Positions 1 to 5,855 of a stretch of DNA of 6,279 nucleotides are shown piece by piece. Numbering within the stretch: the stretch's first letter is position 1; every line of letters begins with the position of its first letter. Below the pieces are notes generated by a model. It worked only from the letters and a program-made list of their open reading frames with translations. It did no database searches and was not told the origin of the DNA. The DNA is taken from contig JAJYQG010000122.1 of the NCBI GenBank assembly GCA_021794775.1, positions 1-6,279 on the forward strand, in the 5' to 3' direction. A program made the position numbers and the translations under genes. This stretch comes from Pseudomonadota bacterium (GTDB lineage: Bacteria; Pseudomonadota; Gammaproteobacteria; Burkholderiales; Ferrovaceae).

Positions 1-75
1 GGTGCTTAGCTCAGCTGGTAGAGCGTCGCCCTTACAAGGCGAATGTCGGGGGTTCGATCCCCTCAGCACCCACCA
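1..75 (+). tRNA. tRNA-Val (anticodon TAC), first base cut off by window edge
   Basis: The segment folds as a complete tRNA cloverleaf lacking only its first base. The 3' acceptor strand AGCACCC (65-71) pairs with GGTGCT at 1-6 plus one G that must lie just before the window. The anticodon stem is tcgcc/ggcga (26-30/38-42) around the 7-base loop CTTACAA, which puts anticodon TAC at 33-35. This reads valine GUA and GUG codons. The T arm has the TTCGATC loop (53-59). Discriminator A72 is followed by an encoded CCA (73-75). A spacer of 31 bp separates it from the tRNA-Asp gene, so the two are probably co-transcribed and then processed. Confidence 0.97.
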
Positions 76-106
76 AGTAAAGTGGACATTCGTCGCAAGA
101 GTTTTT

Positions 107-183
107 GGAGTGGTAGTTCAGTTGGTTAGAATACCGGCCTGTCACGCCGGGGGTCGCGGGTTCGAGTCCCGTCCACTCCGCCA
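107..183 (+). tRNA. tRNA-Asp (anticodon GTC)
   Basis: This is a full cloverleaf of 77 bases including an encoded CCA. The acceptor stem is GGAGTGG (107-113) with CCACTCC (173-179), the discriminator is G180 and CCA lies at 181-183. The anticodon stem ccggc/gccgg (134-138/146-150) encloses the loop CTGTCAC, giving anticodon GTC at 141-143, the single aspartate decoder for GAU and GAC. It lies downstream of tRNA-Val on the same strand and immediately upstream of an intrinsic terminator, consistent with a short two-tRNA transcription unit or the end of a longer one that starts left of the window. Confidence 0.97.
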
Positions 184-191
184 AATCATCG

Positions 192-222
192 AAAAAGCCG
201 TTGAGCAATCAACGGTTTTTTT
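192..222 (+). terminator. Intrinsic terminator after the tRNA pair
   Basis: The arms CCGTTG (198-203) and CAACGG (210-215) form a perfect 6-bp stem with a 6-base loop. Seven T residues (216-222) follow, and five A residues (192-196) precede the stem and can extend it. It begins 8 bases after the CCA of tRNA-Asp, so it most simply ends the tRNA transcript. The T run ends only 18 bases before the ppiD start codon, so it also stands in the ppiD leader. Confidence 0.85.
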
Positions 223-240
223 GTTTCAGAGAGGATTCTG

Positions 241-2148
241 ATGCTGGAAGGCTTCCGCAATTTGTCGCAAACGTGGGTTGCCAAGGTTATTCTGGCGTTG
301 ATCACCATCCCTTTTGCATTGTTTGGCATGGAATATTACTTTCGCCAAGGCGGTGGCGGGGGAGCGGTCCTGAAGGTCAATGGTGATACCATTGGCCAGG
401 AAGAGTATCGTGAGGCTTTGCGCAATCAGCAGACCCAGAATGCCAATGCGGGTAACGAGCAGGATACTCCGGCGATGCGTTACGAGGCGCTCAATGCGCT
501 GGTCAACCGTCAGTTGCTGTTGGGTCATGCGGCAGATCTGCATCTCGTCGTTCCCGATCAGTTCCTGATCGATGAGATTTCACGCATCGAGCTGTTTCAG
601 AACAATGGCAAGTTTTCTCAGGCACGCTACGAACAGGTGCTGAAGAATCAGGGGATGACTCCGGCGGAATTTGAAAGGCGCTTGCGTTCCGACCTGATGG
701 TGCAACTGGAGCAGGAATCGCTGGTGAGCACCTCCTGGGTTCCTCACGTTTCCCTGGATGCTTTTCTGCGCCTCGAAGGTCAGACGCGCACCATGTCCAG
801 TACGGTGCTGTCGCCGGCCTCTTACCTTGCCCAGGTGGCCTTGGCCCCCGAAGCGGTGCGCCATGAATACGATGCCCATGCCGATGCCTTTGCCATTCCT
901 GATCAGGTGGATGTGGAATACCTGACGCTATCGGTGGATCAGATGCTGCACGATGTCACCGTGTCCGCGGATGAGGTACGCAAGGCATACGACGACCCCG
1001 CCAATCAGGCGCGCTGGAAGGGACAGGAAACGCGCCGCGCGCGCCATATCCTGCTGACGGTCGCCCGAGGCGCTTCGAGCACGGAACGTCAGGCGGTCCT
1101 GACCAAAATTCAGGGACTGCGCCAGCAACTGCTGGCGCATCCGGATCAGTTTGGCGCCGTGGCCAGCAACGTTTCGCAGGACCCTGGTTCGGCGCGTCAG
1201 GGAGGAGACCTGGGTTACTTTGCCCATGGCGTGATGACTCCACCCTTTGAACAGGCAGTGTTTGCCCTCAAGCCAGGCGAACTGTCCGAGCCGGTGGAAA
1301 CGGATTTTGGCTATCACCTGATTCAGGTTACCGATGTTCATCCCGCCAAACAGGTGTCATTGGCCGAAGCAACACCAGCCCTGACCCAGGAATTGCGTCG
1401 GCAGAAGGCCAACAAACTGTTTGCCGATGAAGCCGAAAGTTTTGGTACGCTGGTATACGAGCAATCGGGCAGTCTGCAGCCGGCAGCGGCGCGCTACCAT
1501 CTGACGATTCGGAATCAGGCTGGCATCGCACGCAATGTCGAGGACGGGTTATGGGCCAATCCAAAGTTGCAGGAGGCTCTGTTTTCTCCCGCGGTACTCA
1601 AGGAGCATCGCAACACGGCGGCCATCGAAGTGACCCCGGGAACCTTGGTGGCCGCCCGTGTCACGGCTTTCCATGCGGCCCATGCTCGACCTTTCGCGGA
1701 GGTCCGGCAGACCATCGAGACCCATCTCATCCATGAGGAAGCGGTACGCCTTGCCCGCGTTGCGGGCGAAGCCATGCTCAAGGCGTTACGGGAAGGCAAA
1801 GCGGGCACTGTCAACTGGTCGGGTGAACGTCAGCTCAATCGTCAACAGGCTTATGCCGGGGCTCTACCCGGTGGCTTGGCGGTGGCCGATGCCTTTCGTC
1901 TCGATGAGCACCACCTGCCGGGTTATGTCGGGGGAGCAGCGCCCAACGGGGATTATGTCCTGGTGAGGGTGACGGCGGTCCAGCCTGGGCAGACCGACGA
2001 TCCGACTTTGCGCAAGCAAGCCGAAGCCGGTTTGACTCGGGCCTATGGCGACGAAGTGCTGGAGGAAGTGGTGGCTTCACTGCGTCGTAAGGCGACCATC
2101 AAGATTCTCGACAAGAGCTTGTTGGAAGGGTTGCCTACGGGGCACTGA
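241..2148 (+). CDS. ppiD: PpiD-type periplasmic chaperone / peptidyl-prolyl cis-trans isomerase, SurA N-terminal and parvulin domains
   Basis: This 635-residue protein matches PpiD in length and architecture. A short cytoplasmic N terminus is followed by one membrane segment (about residues 13-33), then a glycine run (37-41) leading into a SurA-like chaperone region (about 42-260). That region includes the ELFQNNGKFSQARYEQVL stretch typical of PpiD. A parvulin domain covers about 265-362. All the residues expected of an active parvulin are visible: His269 (RHILL), Asp314 (SQDPG), GGDLGYF at 321-327, Met332, Phe336 and His359 (FGYHLI). A helical C-terminal region follows. By family knowledge PpiD is anchored in the inner membrane near SecYEG and helps newly exported proteins fold. 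The ATG at 241 is preceded by the Shine-Dalgarno AGAGAGGA (228-235). The gene follows the tRNA pair and terminator and converges on fabI. The family call is secure; isomerase activity is inferred from the residues. Confidence 0.95.
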   Translation: MLEGFRNLSQTWVAKVILALITIPFALFGMEYYFRQGGGGGAVLKVNGDTIGQEEYREALRNQQTQNANAGNEQDTPAMRYEALNALVNRQLLLGHAADLHLVVPDQFLIDEISRIELFQNNGKFSQARYEQVLKNQGMTPAEFERRLRSDLMVQLEQESLVSTSWVPHVSLDAFLRLEGQTRTMSSTVLSPASYLAQVALAPEAVRHEYDAHADAFAIPDQVDVEYLTLSVDQMLHDVTVSADEVRKAYDDPANQARWKGQETRRARHILLTVARGASSTERQAVLTKIQGLRQQLLAHPDQFGAVASNVSQDPGSARQGGDLGYFAHGVMTPPFEQAVFALKPGELSEPVETDFGYHLIQVTDVHPAKQVSLAEATPALTQELRRQKANKLFADEAESFGTLVYEQSGSLQPAAARYHLTIRNQAGIARNVEDGLWANPKLQEALFSPAVLKEHRNTAAIEVTPGTLVAARVTAFHAAHARPFAEVRQTIETHLIHEEAVRLARVAGEAMLKALREGKAGTVNWSGERQLNRQQAYAGALPGGLAVADAFRLDEHHLPGYVGGAAPNGDYVLVRVTAVQPGQTDDPTLRKQAEAGLTRAYGDEVLEEVVASLRRKATIKILDKSLLEGLPTGH

Positions 2149-2156
2149 AAGAGGCG

Positions 2157-2192
2157 ATGCATTGGGGTACACGTTGCATTACCCCGATGCAT
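2157..2192. terminator. Candidate bidirectional hairpin terminator between convergent ppiD and fabI
   Basis: ATGCAT-T-GGGGTA (2157-2169) can pair with TACCCC-G-ATGCAT (2180-2192), giving 12 Watson-Crick pairs plus one internal T-G wobble around a 10-base loop. The stem starts 8 bases after the ppiD stop and lies 14 bases beyond the fabI stop, filling the convergent gap, so ending transcription from both sides is the natural role. Neither side has a clear T run, so this is not a textbook intrinsic terminator. It could instead protect transcript 3' ends or act with Rho. Confidence 0.55.
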
Positions 2193-2206
2193 TGTTGCGA
2201 ACGAAG

Positions 2207-2992
2207 TTATCCCGCCATTCCTGGTACGGTACTTGAGAACCCTCCGTCCACATGCAGAATTTCTCCGGTCACGCCGGAGGCCAGCGGGCTGCATAAAAAG
2301 GCCGCTGCATTGCCGACTTCGTCGATGGTGACGTTGCGGCGCAACGGCGCGGTCTGCTCCACATAACCCAGGATCTTGCCAAAATCCCCGATACCCGCTG
2401 CGGCCAATGTTTTGATCGGGCCCGCCGAAATGCCGTTGACCCGGGTTCCCAATGGTCCCAGGCTCTGGGCCAGATACCGCACATTGGCTTCCAGGCTGGC
2501 TTTGGCCAGTCCCATGACGTTGTAGTTGGGCACGGAGCGCTCGGCTCCGAGGTAGGAGAGGGTCAGCAAAGCACCTTGCCGACCAGCCATCAGAGCGGCC
2601 CCATGTTTGGCCAAGGCGGCGAAGCTGTAAGAGCTGATGTCGTGGGCGATGCGGAAATTTTCCCGTGTCACCGATTCGTGAAAAGCACCGGTCAATGCCT
2701 CACGAGGGGCAAAGGCAATGGAATGGACGATACCGTCCAGGGCAGACCAGCGCCGACCCAGGTCGTCAAACAGTTGCTCGATGGAACCATCTTCGGCAAC
2801 ATCGCAGGGATAGACGGCGGTCACATTCAGTTCAACCGCCAACTTTTCTACCCGGGAACGCACGGCCTCAGCCTGATAGGTTAAGGCAATCTCGGCACCT
2901 TCACGTTGCATGGCCCGGGCAATGCCCCAGGCAATCGAACGGTTGCTGAGCAATCCGGTGATCAAGATTTTCTTTTCAGCCAGAAATCCCAT
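2207..2992 (-). CDS. fabI: Enoyl-[acyl-carrier-protein] reductase, NADH-dependent (FabI)
   Basis: FabI reduces the trans-2 double bond of enoyl-ACP with NAD(P)H, the last step of each fatty-acid elongation cycle in the cytoplasm. The 261-residue product aligns almost throughout with E. coli FabI (262 residues). It is a short-chain dehydrogenase fold with the cofactor-binding segment [13 protein letters not shown] (13-25), CDVAED (63-68), HSIAFAP (90-96) and the catalytic stretch [19 protein letters not shown], which gives Tyr147, Tyr157 and Lys164 in the FabI Tyr-x6-Tyr-x6-Lys arrangement. The substrate-loop segment [12 protein letters not shown] spans 190-201 and HVDGGF 247-252. The start codon (complement of 2990-2992) is preceded by a strong Shine-Dalgarno AAGGAGG (complement of 3000-3006) with 7 bases of spacing. 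The gene converges with ppiD and diverges from the transporter operon, so it is probably a single-gene transcript. The identification is very secure. Confidence 0.98.
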   Translation of the reverse strand: MGFLAEKKILITGLLSNRSIAWGIARAMQREGAEIALTYQAEAVRSRVEKLAVELNVTAVYPCDVAEDGSIEQLFDDLGRRWSALDGIVHSIAFAPREALTGAFHESVTRENFRIAHDISSYSFAALAKHGAALMAGRQGALLTLSYLGAERSVPNYNVMGLAKASLEANVRYLAQSLGPLGTRVNGISAGPIKTLAAAGIGDFGKILGYVEQTAPLRRNVTIDEVGNAAAFLCSPLASGVTGEILHVDGGFSSTVPGMAG

Positions 2993-2999
2993 GGTTAAG

Positions 3000-3006
3000 C
3001 CTCCTT
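3000..3006 (-). promoter_or_regulatory. Strong Shine-Dalgarno sequence of fabI
   Basis: On the minus strand this reads AAGGAGG, a seven-base match to the anti-Shine-Dalgarno complement, 7 bases before the fabI ATG. It fixes the fabI start at 2992. Confidence 0.85.
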
Positions 3007-3021
3007 ACGATGAAGCCGCCC

Positions 3022-3027
3022 ATGATA
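3022..3027 (-). promoter_or_regulatory. Possible -10 element for fabI
   Basis: The minus strand reads TATCAT, five of six matches to TATAAT, about 30 bases upstream of the fabI start codon and upstream of its Shine-Dalgarno. No good -35 hexamer lies 16-18 bases further upstream, so the promoter is weak, activator-dependent or placed elsewhere. The position is plausible; the assignment is tentative. Confidence 0.3.
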
Positions 3028-3061
3028 AACCATTCGTCGCCGGAAAGCGTGGCGGACAAGG

Positions 3062-3067
3062 TAGAAT
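3062..3067 (+). promoter_or_regulatory. Possible -10 element for the ABC transporter operon
   Basis: TAGAAT matches five of six bases of TATAAT and sits in the divergent intergenic region. No recognisable -35 box is present at 16-18 bp spacing. Transcription from here would start near 3074, inside the palindrome at 3072-3085, and give a leader of roughly 60 bases before the Shine-Dalgarno-led GTG at 3136. This is tentative. Confidence 0.3.
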
Positions 3068-3071
3068 GATG

Positions 3072-3085
3072 CCATGCAAGCATGG
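3072..3085. promoter_or_regulatory. 14-bp palindrome, candidate operator in the fabI/transporter intergenic region
   Basis: CCATGC and GCATGG form a perfect inverted repeat around a 2-base AA centre. It lies just downstream of the candidate -10 TAGAAT on the + strand, where a repressor dimer would block transcription of the transporter operon. I do not recognise it as the site of a named regulator, and a palindrome of this size can also arise by chance. Confidence 0.3.
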
Positions 3086-3125
3086 AGACACGAAGGCGCA
3101 TGAAAGGCAGGTTGGGGATCAGGAT

Positions 3126-3131
3126 AAGGAG
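3126..3131 (+). promoter_or_regulatory. Shine-Dalgarno AAGGAG that decides the start of the solute-binding protein
   Basis: AAGGAG lies 4 bases before a GTG at 3136. The in-frame ATGs at 3082 and 3100 have only weak purine matches upstream, and the ATG at 3148 is too far from this site (16 bases). The spacing to the GTG is slightly short but workable. Confidence 0.5.
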
Positions 3132-3135
3132 CATC

Positions 3136-4902
3136 GTGCGCCGTAGCATGCTGGGATATGGTCTCATGCTCTGTCTCGTGGCGGCGGCAGCGCCGCCCAA
3201 GGTGCTGCATGTGGCGCTCGGTTCGGCGGAGACAGGCTTTGACCCGGTCATGACCTCCGATCTCAACACGGCGGCGATAGAACAGCAGTTGTTTGAATCG
3301 TTGCTGACGTACGACTACCTTGCGCGACCGGCAAAACTGGTCCCCCGTTTGGCGGCGGCCATGCCGGAAGTCCAGGAGGGCGGCAAGCTCTGGATCTTTA
3401 CCCTGAAACGGGGGGTATGGTTTGCGCCCGATGCTGCCTTTACCGAGCCCAGGCGCGAAGTGACCAGTGCGGATGTGGTGTATACCCTGATGCGCTTCAT
3501 GGATCCCAAGAACCGCTCACCCTATAAATTTTTGCTCGATGGCAAGATCGTTGGCCTGGACGAACGGGCGGAGATGGCGCGACGCACCGGTCACTTTGAT
3601 TACGATACGCCGGTGGCTGGTTTACAGATGCTCGATCGTTACCGTTTGGCCATTCGCCTGAAGGCCACCGATTACAACTTTGGTCATGCCATGGCACAAC
3701 CGATGATGGGGGTGGTGGCACGAGAAGTGATCGAGAAGTACGCTGGAGATACGGCTTCCCATCCTGTGGGGACAGGTCCTTACCGCCTTGGACGCTGGAT
3801 GCGCGGCGCACGCATCCAACTGTTGAAGAATCCCAATTTTAGGCAGGAGCGTTGGCATTTCACCGCCACGAATGAGCAGGATCAGCGCTTGGTGCGCGAA
3901 ATGGAAGGTAAGCCCATTCCCAGCATCGATGAAATCGACCTTCAAGTTGTGGAGGAGCCCCAGTCCGCCTGGCTCAGTTTTGGCAAAGGCGAACTCGACA
4001 TCCTCGGCATTCCGGCTCAGTTTGCTCCGCTGGCGCTGGAAGGCGATCGGCTCAGGGGCGATTGGCGTGCGCGCGGGATCCGGCTTGAACGCAGCGTCGA
4101 TCCTTCCATTGCCTACTATTTCATCAATCAGGAAGATCCGGTGCTGGGGGGGCAGGGCGCCGATAAAGTGGCTTTGCGGCGCGCCATTTTTCTCGCCATC
4201 GATGATGCCGAGATGATTCGCGTCATGGCCAAAGGGCAGGCGATACGCAATGCCTATCCCATTCCTCCCGGTGTGGCCGGATATGACCCAGGTTACCGCA
4301 GTTTGCTGAATTTCAACCCCTGGCTGGCCAACCGTCTGCTGGATGCCTATGGCTATCGGCGTGGGCGCGATGGCTACCGTCAATTGCCGGGAGGAGGAGA
4401 ACTGGCGCTGCATTACACGACAGGTTTATCGTCGCAGGATCGAGAGCTGGACGAGGTGATGAAAAAATCCCTGGATCGCATCGGCCTCCGTTTTATCAGC
4501 GACAAGCGCAAATTCCCCGACATCATCCGCGCCGAACGTCAATGCCTGATCCAGTTCCGGTTATCGGGTTGGGTGGCGGATTATCCCGATGGTGACAACT
4601 TCATGCAGCTCTGGTACGGACCCCATACCCACGAGAACAATGCCAGCTGCTACCGTGATGCAACATGGGATCGGCTTTACGAAGCCACCCTGACATTGCC
4701 CGATTCTCCCCAGCGCGATGCGCTCTACCATCGTTTGGCCCGTCGCCTGGAATTGCAGGGGGTGACCAAGGTCAGCACTTCCCCGGTGCGCAACGTGTTG
4801 TCTCAGCCCTGGGTTATGGGATTCAAGGTTCACCCCATTTTGCCATCGGTCTGGGCTTACCTCGACATCGCGGCGGAACATGCGGCGGGGCGTGCCCCAT
4901 GA
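3136..4902 (+). CDS. Periplasmic solute-binding protein of a peptide-type ABC importer (SBP family 5, DppA/OppA/YejA-like)
   Basis: This protein captures peptide or peptide-like ligand in the periplasm and delivers it to the permease pair encoded directly downstream. With the GTG start it has 588 residues, within the family range. An N-terminal export signal runs through residues 1-19: Arg-Arg, a hydrophobic stretch LGYGLMLCLVAAAA, then PPK. Cys13 lies inside the hydrophobic core without a lipobox, so a soluble protein rather than a lipoprotein is expected. Family 5 hallmarks are QLFESL (51-56), the TLKRGVWF region, and HPVGTGPYRL (209-218) followed by NPNFR. Two cysteines (about 470 and 505) flank the GWVADYPDGDNFMQLWYGP segment and might form a disulfide. 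GTG 3136 was chosen for its AAGGAG and a compact signal peptide. ATGs at 3100 and 3082 would add 12 or 18 mostly basic residues. The stop overlaps the next gene. Family is secure; the ligand is unknown. Confidence 0.9.
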   Translation: MRRSMLGYGLMLCLVAAAAPPKVLHVALGSAETGFDPVMTSDLNTAAIEQQLFESLLTYDYLARPAKLVPRLAAAMPEVQEGGKLWIFTLKRGVWFAPDAAFTEPRREVTSADVVYTLMRFMDPKNRSPYKFLLDGKIVGLDERAEMARRTGHFDYDTPVAGLQMLDRYRLAIRLKATDYNFGHAMAQPMMGVVAREVIEKYAGDTASHPVGTGPYRLGRWMRGARIQLLKNPNFRQERWHFTATNEQDQRLVREMEGKPIPSIDEIDLQVVEEPQSAWLSFGKGELDILGIPAQFAPLALEGDRLRGDWRARGIRLERSVDPSIAYYFINQEDPVLGGQGADKVALRRAIFLAIDDAEMIRVMAKGQAIRNAYPIPPGVAGYDPGYRSLLNFNPWLANRLLDAYGYRRGRDGYRQLPGGGELALHYTTGLSSQDRELDEVMKKSLDRIGLRFISDKRKFPDIIRAERQCLIQFRLSGWVADYPDGDNFMQLWYGPHTHENNASCYRDATWDRLYEATLTLPDSPQRDALYHRLARRLELQGVTKVSTSPVRNVLSQPWVMGFKVHPILPSVWAYLDIAAEHAAGRAP

Positions 4903-5852
4903 CCCATCCAGGCATGGCCATGTTTCTCCTGCGGAGGCTGTTGCATGCCCTGTTGACCTTGCTGGGCGTCGTTTTTCTGGTGTTTGTCTTGTTCAATTGG
5001 GTGGGCGGCGATCCGGCAACCCTGCTGGCGGGTAAAATGGCCAGTGCTGAAGACATTGCCAATGTGCGGCATCAATTGGGGCTGGACCTGCCCTTGGGGT
5101 CCCAGTTCCTGCTGTTTCTGGAACAGGTGGTGCGCGGGGATTATGGGGAGAGCTGGGCGACCCATGAACGGGTTTCGACCATCTTCTGGACCCGCCTGGG
5201 CCCTTCGCTGACGCTGCTGCTGCCTTTGCTGTTGCTGCAAACCTTGCTGTCGCTGGCGGTGGCTTTGCTGGTGGCGGCCTGGCGCGGTTCATGGCTTGAT
5301 CAGGGGGTGCGGGTGGTCAGCACGGTGGCCATGTCCATCAGTCTGCTGGTGTACATCATCGTTGGGCAGTATTGGCTGGCCTATGTCTGGGGCTGGTTCC
5401 CGGTCAAAGGCTGGAGCGATTCCCTGGGCACCAACCTGAGCACCTATGCGGTGTTGCCGATTCTGCTGGGCTTGATGGTCAGCATTGCCCCGTCGGTGCG
5501 GCTTTACCGTTCGTTCCTGCTCGATGAGATCGATCAGGATTTCGTGCGCACGGCGCGGGCCAAGGGTTTGAGCGAGACCCGCATCCTCTGGGTCCATGTG
5601 CTGCGCAATGCGGCGATTCCCATCGTGACCGATGTGCTCATGGGGCTACCAGGATTGCTGACGGGTGCTTTTCTGCTGGAACATTTCTTTGCCATTCCGG
5701 GGATTGGCCGCGAAGTCATCATGGCCGTGGAGCGCAGCGATTTCCCGCTGATCAAGGCCACCACGGTCTATGTGGCGTTGGCCACCCTGCTCACCAACCT
5801 GCTGGGCGATTTGCTGTACCGCTGGCTCGATCCCCGCGTTCGTCTCGAATAG
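4899..5852 (+). CDS. ABC transporter inner-membrane permease (DppB/OppB/YejB-like)
   Basis: This is one of the two channel-forming subunits of the peptide-type importer. The 317-residue product has the DppB layout. There is a first membrane helix (about 14-32), the WVGGDPA segment (34-40), an extracytoplasmic region with QLGLDLPL and RGDYGESW, and about five further helices near 104-128, 138-160, 178-200, 236-260 and 288-311. The ATPase-contacting EAA loop starts at about residue 214 (DFVRTARAKGLSETRILWVHVLRNA). The C terminus DLLYRWLDPRVRLE is typical of the family. ATG 4899 was chosen because it forms an ATGA overlap with the stop of the binding-protein gene, implying translational coupling, with a GGGG-containing purine stretch 8 bases upstream. 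ATGs at 4914 and 4920 would remove 5 or 7 residues and are possible. The reading frame stays open upstream to 4665, but that part overlaps the binding protein and is not coding. Confidence 0.93.
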   Translation: MTHPGMAMFLLRRLLHALLTLLGVVFLVFVLFNWVGGDPATLLAGKMASAEDIANVRHQLGLDLPLGSQFLLFLEQVVRGDYGESWATHERVSTIFWTRLGPSLTLLLPLLLLQTLLSLAVALLVAAWRGSWLDQGVRVVSTVAMSISLLVYIIVGQYWLAYVWGWFPVKGWSDSLGTNLSTYAVLPILLGLMVSIAPSVRLYRSFLLDEIDQDFVRTARAKGLSETRILWVHVLRNAAIPIVTDVLMGLPGLLTGAFLLEHFFAIPGIGREVIMAVERSDFPLIKATTVYVALATLLTNLLGDLLYRWLDPRVRLE

Positions 5853-5855
5853 GCC

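Noticed and set aside
76..106. 31-base spacer between the two tRNA genes examined for a promoter or small RNA
   Set aside because: No -10/-35 pair or stem-loop was convincing; it looks like a plain processing spacer.
2..241. Open frame of 79 codons across the start of the window
   Set aside because: It runs straight through both tRNA genes and the terminator, so it cannot be a real protein gene.
928..1341. 137-codon minus-strand open frame inside ppiD
   Set aside because: It is antisense to the most conserved part of ppiD (the parvulin domain) with no recognisable product.
2705..2725. FabI has Ala at position 93 (HSIAFAP), where E. coli has Gly93, a site of triclosan-resistance changes
   Set aside because: Ala at this position is the normal residue in many FabI proteins, so it is not evidence of resistance.
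3069..3146. Possible 25-codon leader peptide upstream of the binding protein, overlapping its start
   Set aside because: It has no ribosome-binding site, no run of regulatory codons and no attenuator-like hairpin after it. It is likely a chance frame.
3622..4413. 263-codon open frame on the minus strand inside the solute-binding protein gene
   Set aside because: It is wholly antisense to a clearly recognised family 5 protein, shows no family resemblance I can see, and long antisense frames are expected in codon-biased GC-rich genes.
4665..4898. In-frame 78-codon N-terminal extension of the first permease
   Set aside because: It overlaps the conserved 3' end of the binding-protein gene in another frame, and permeases of this family begin just before the first membrane helix, as with ATG 4899.
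5208..5280. CTG-rich low-complexity run, including an 8-base match to the E. coli Chi sequence at 5267-5274
   Set aside because: It simply encodes the leucine-rich second membrane helix of the permease; a Chi match is expected by chance in CTG-rich coding DNA.
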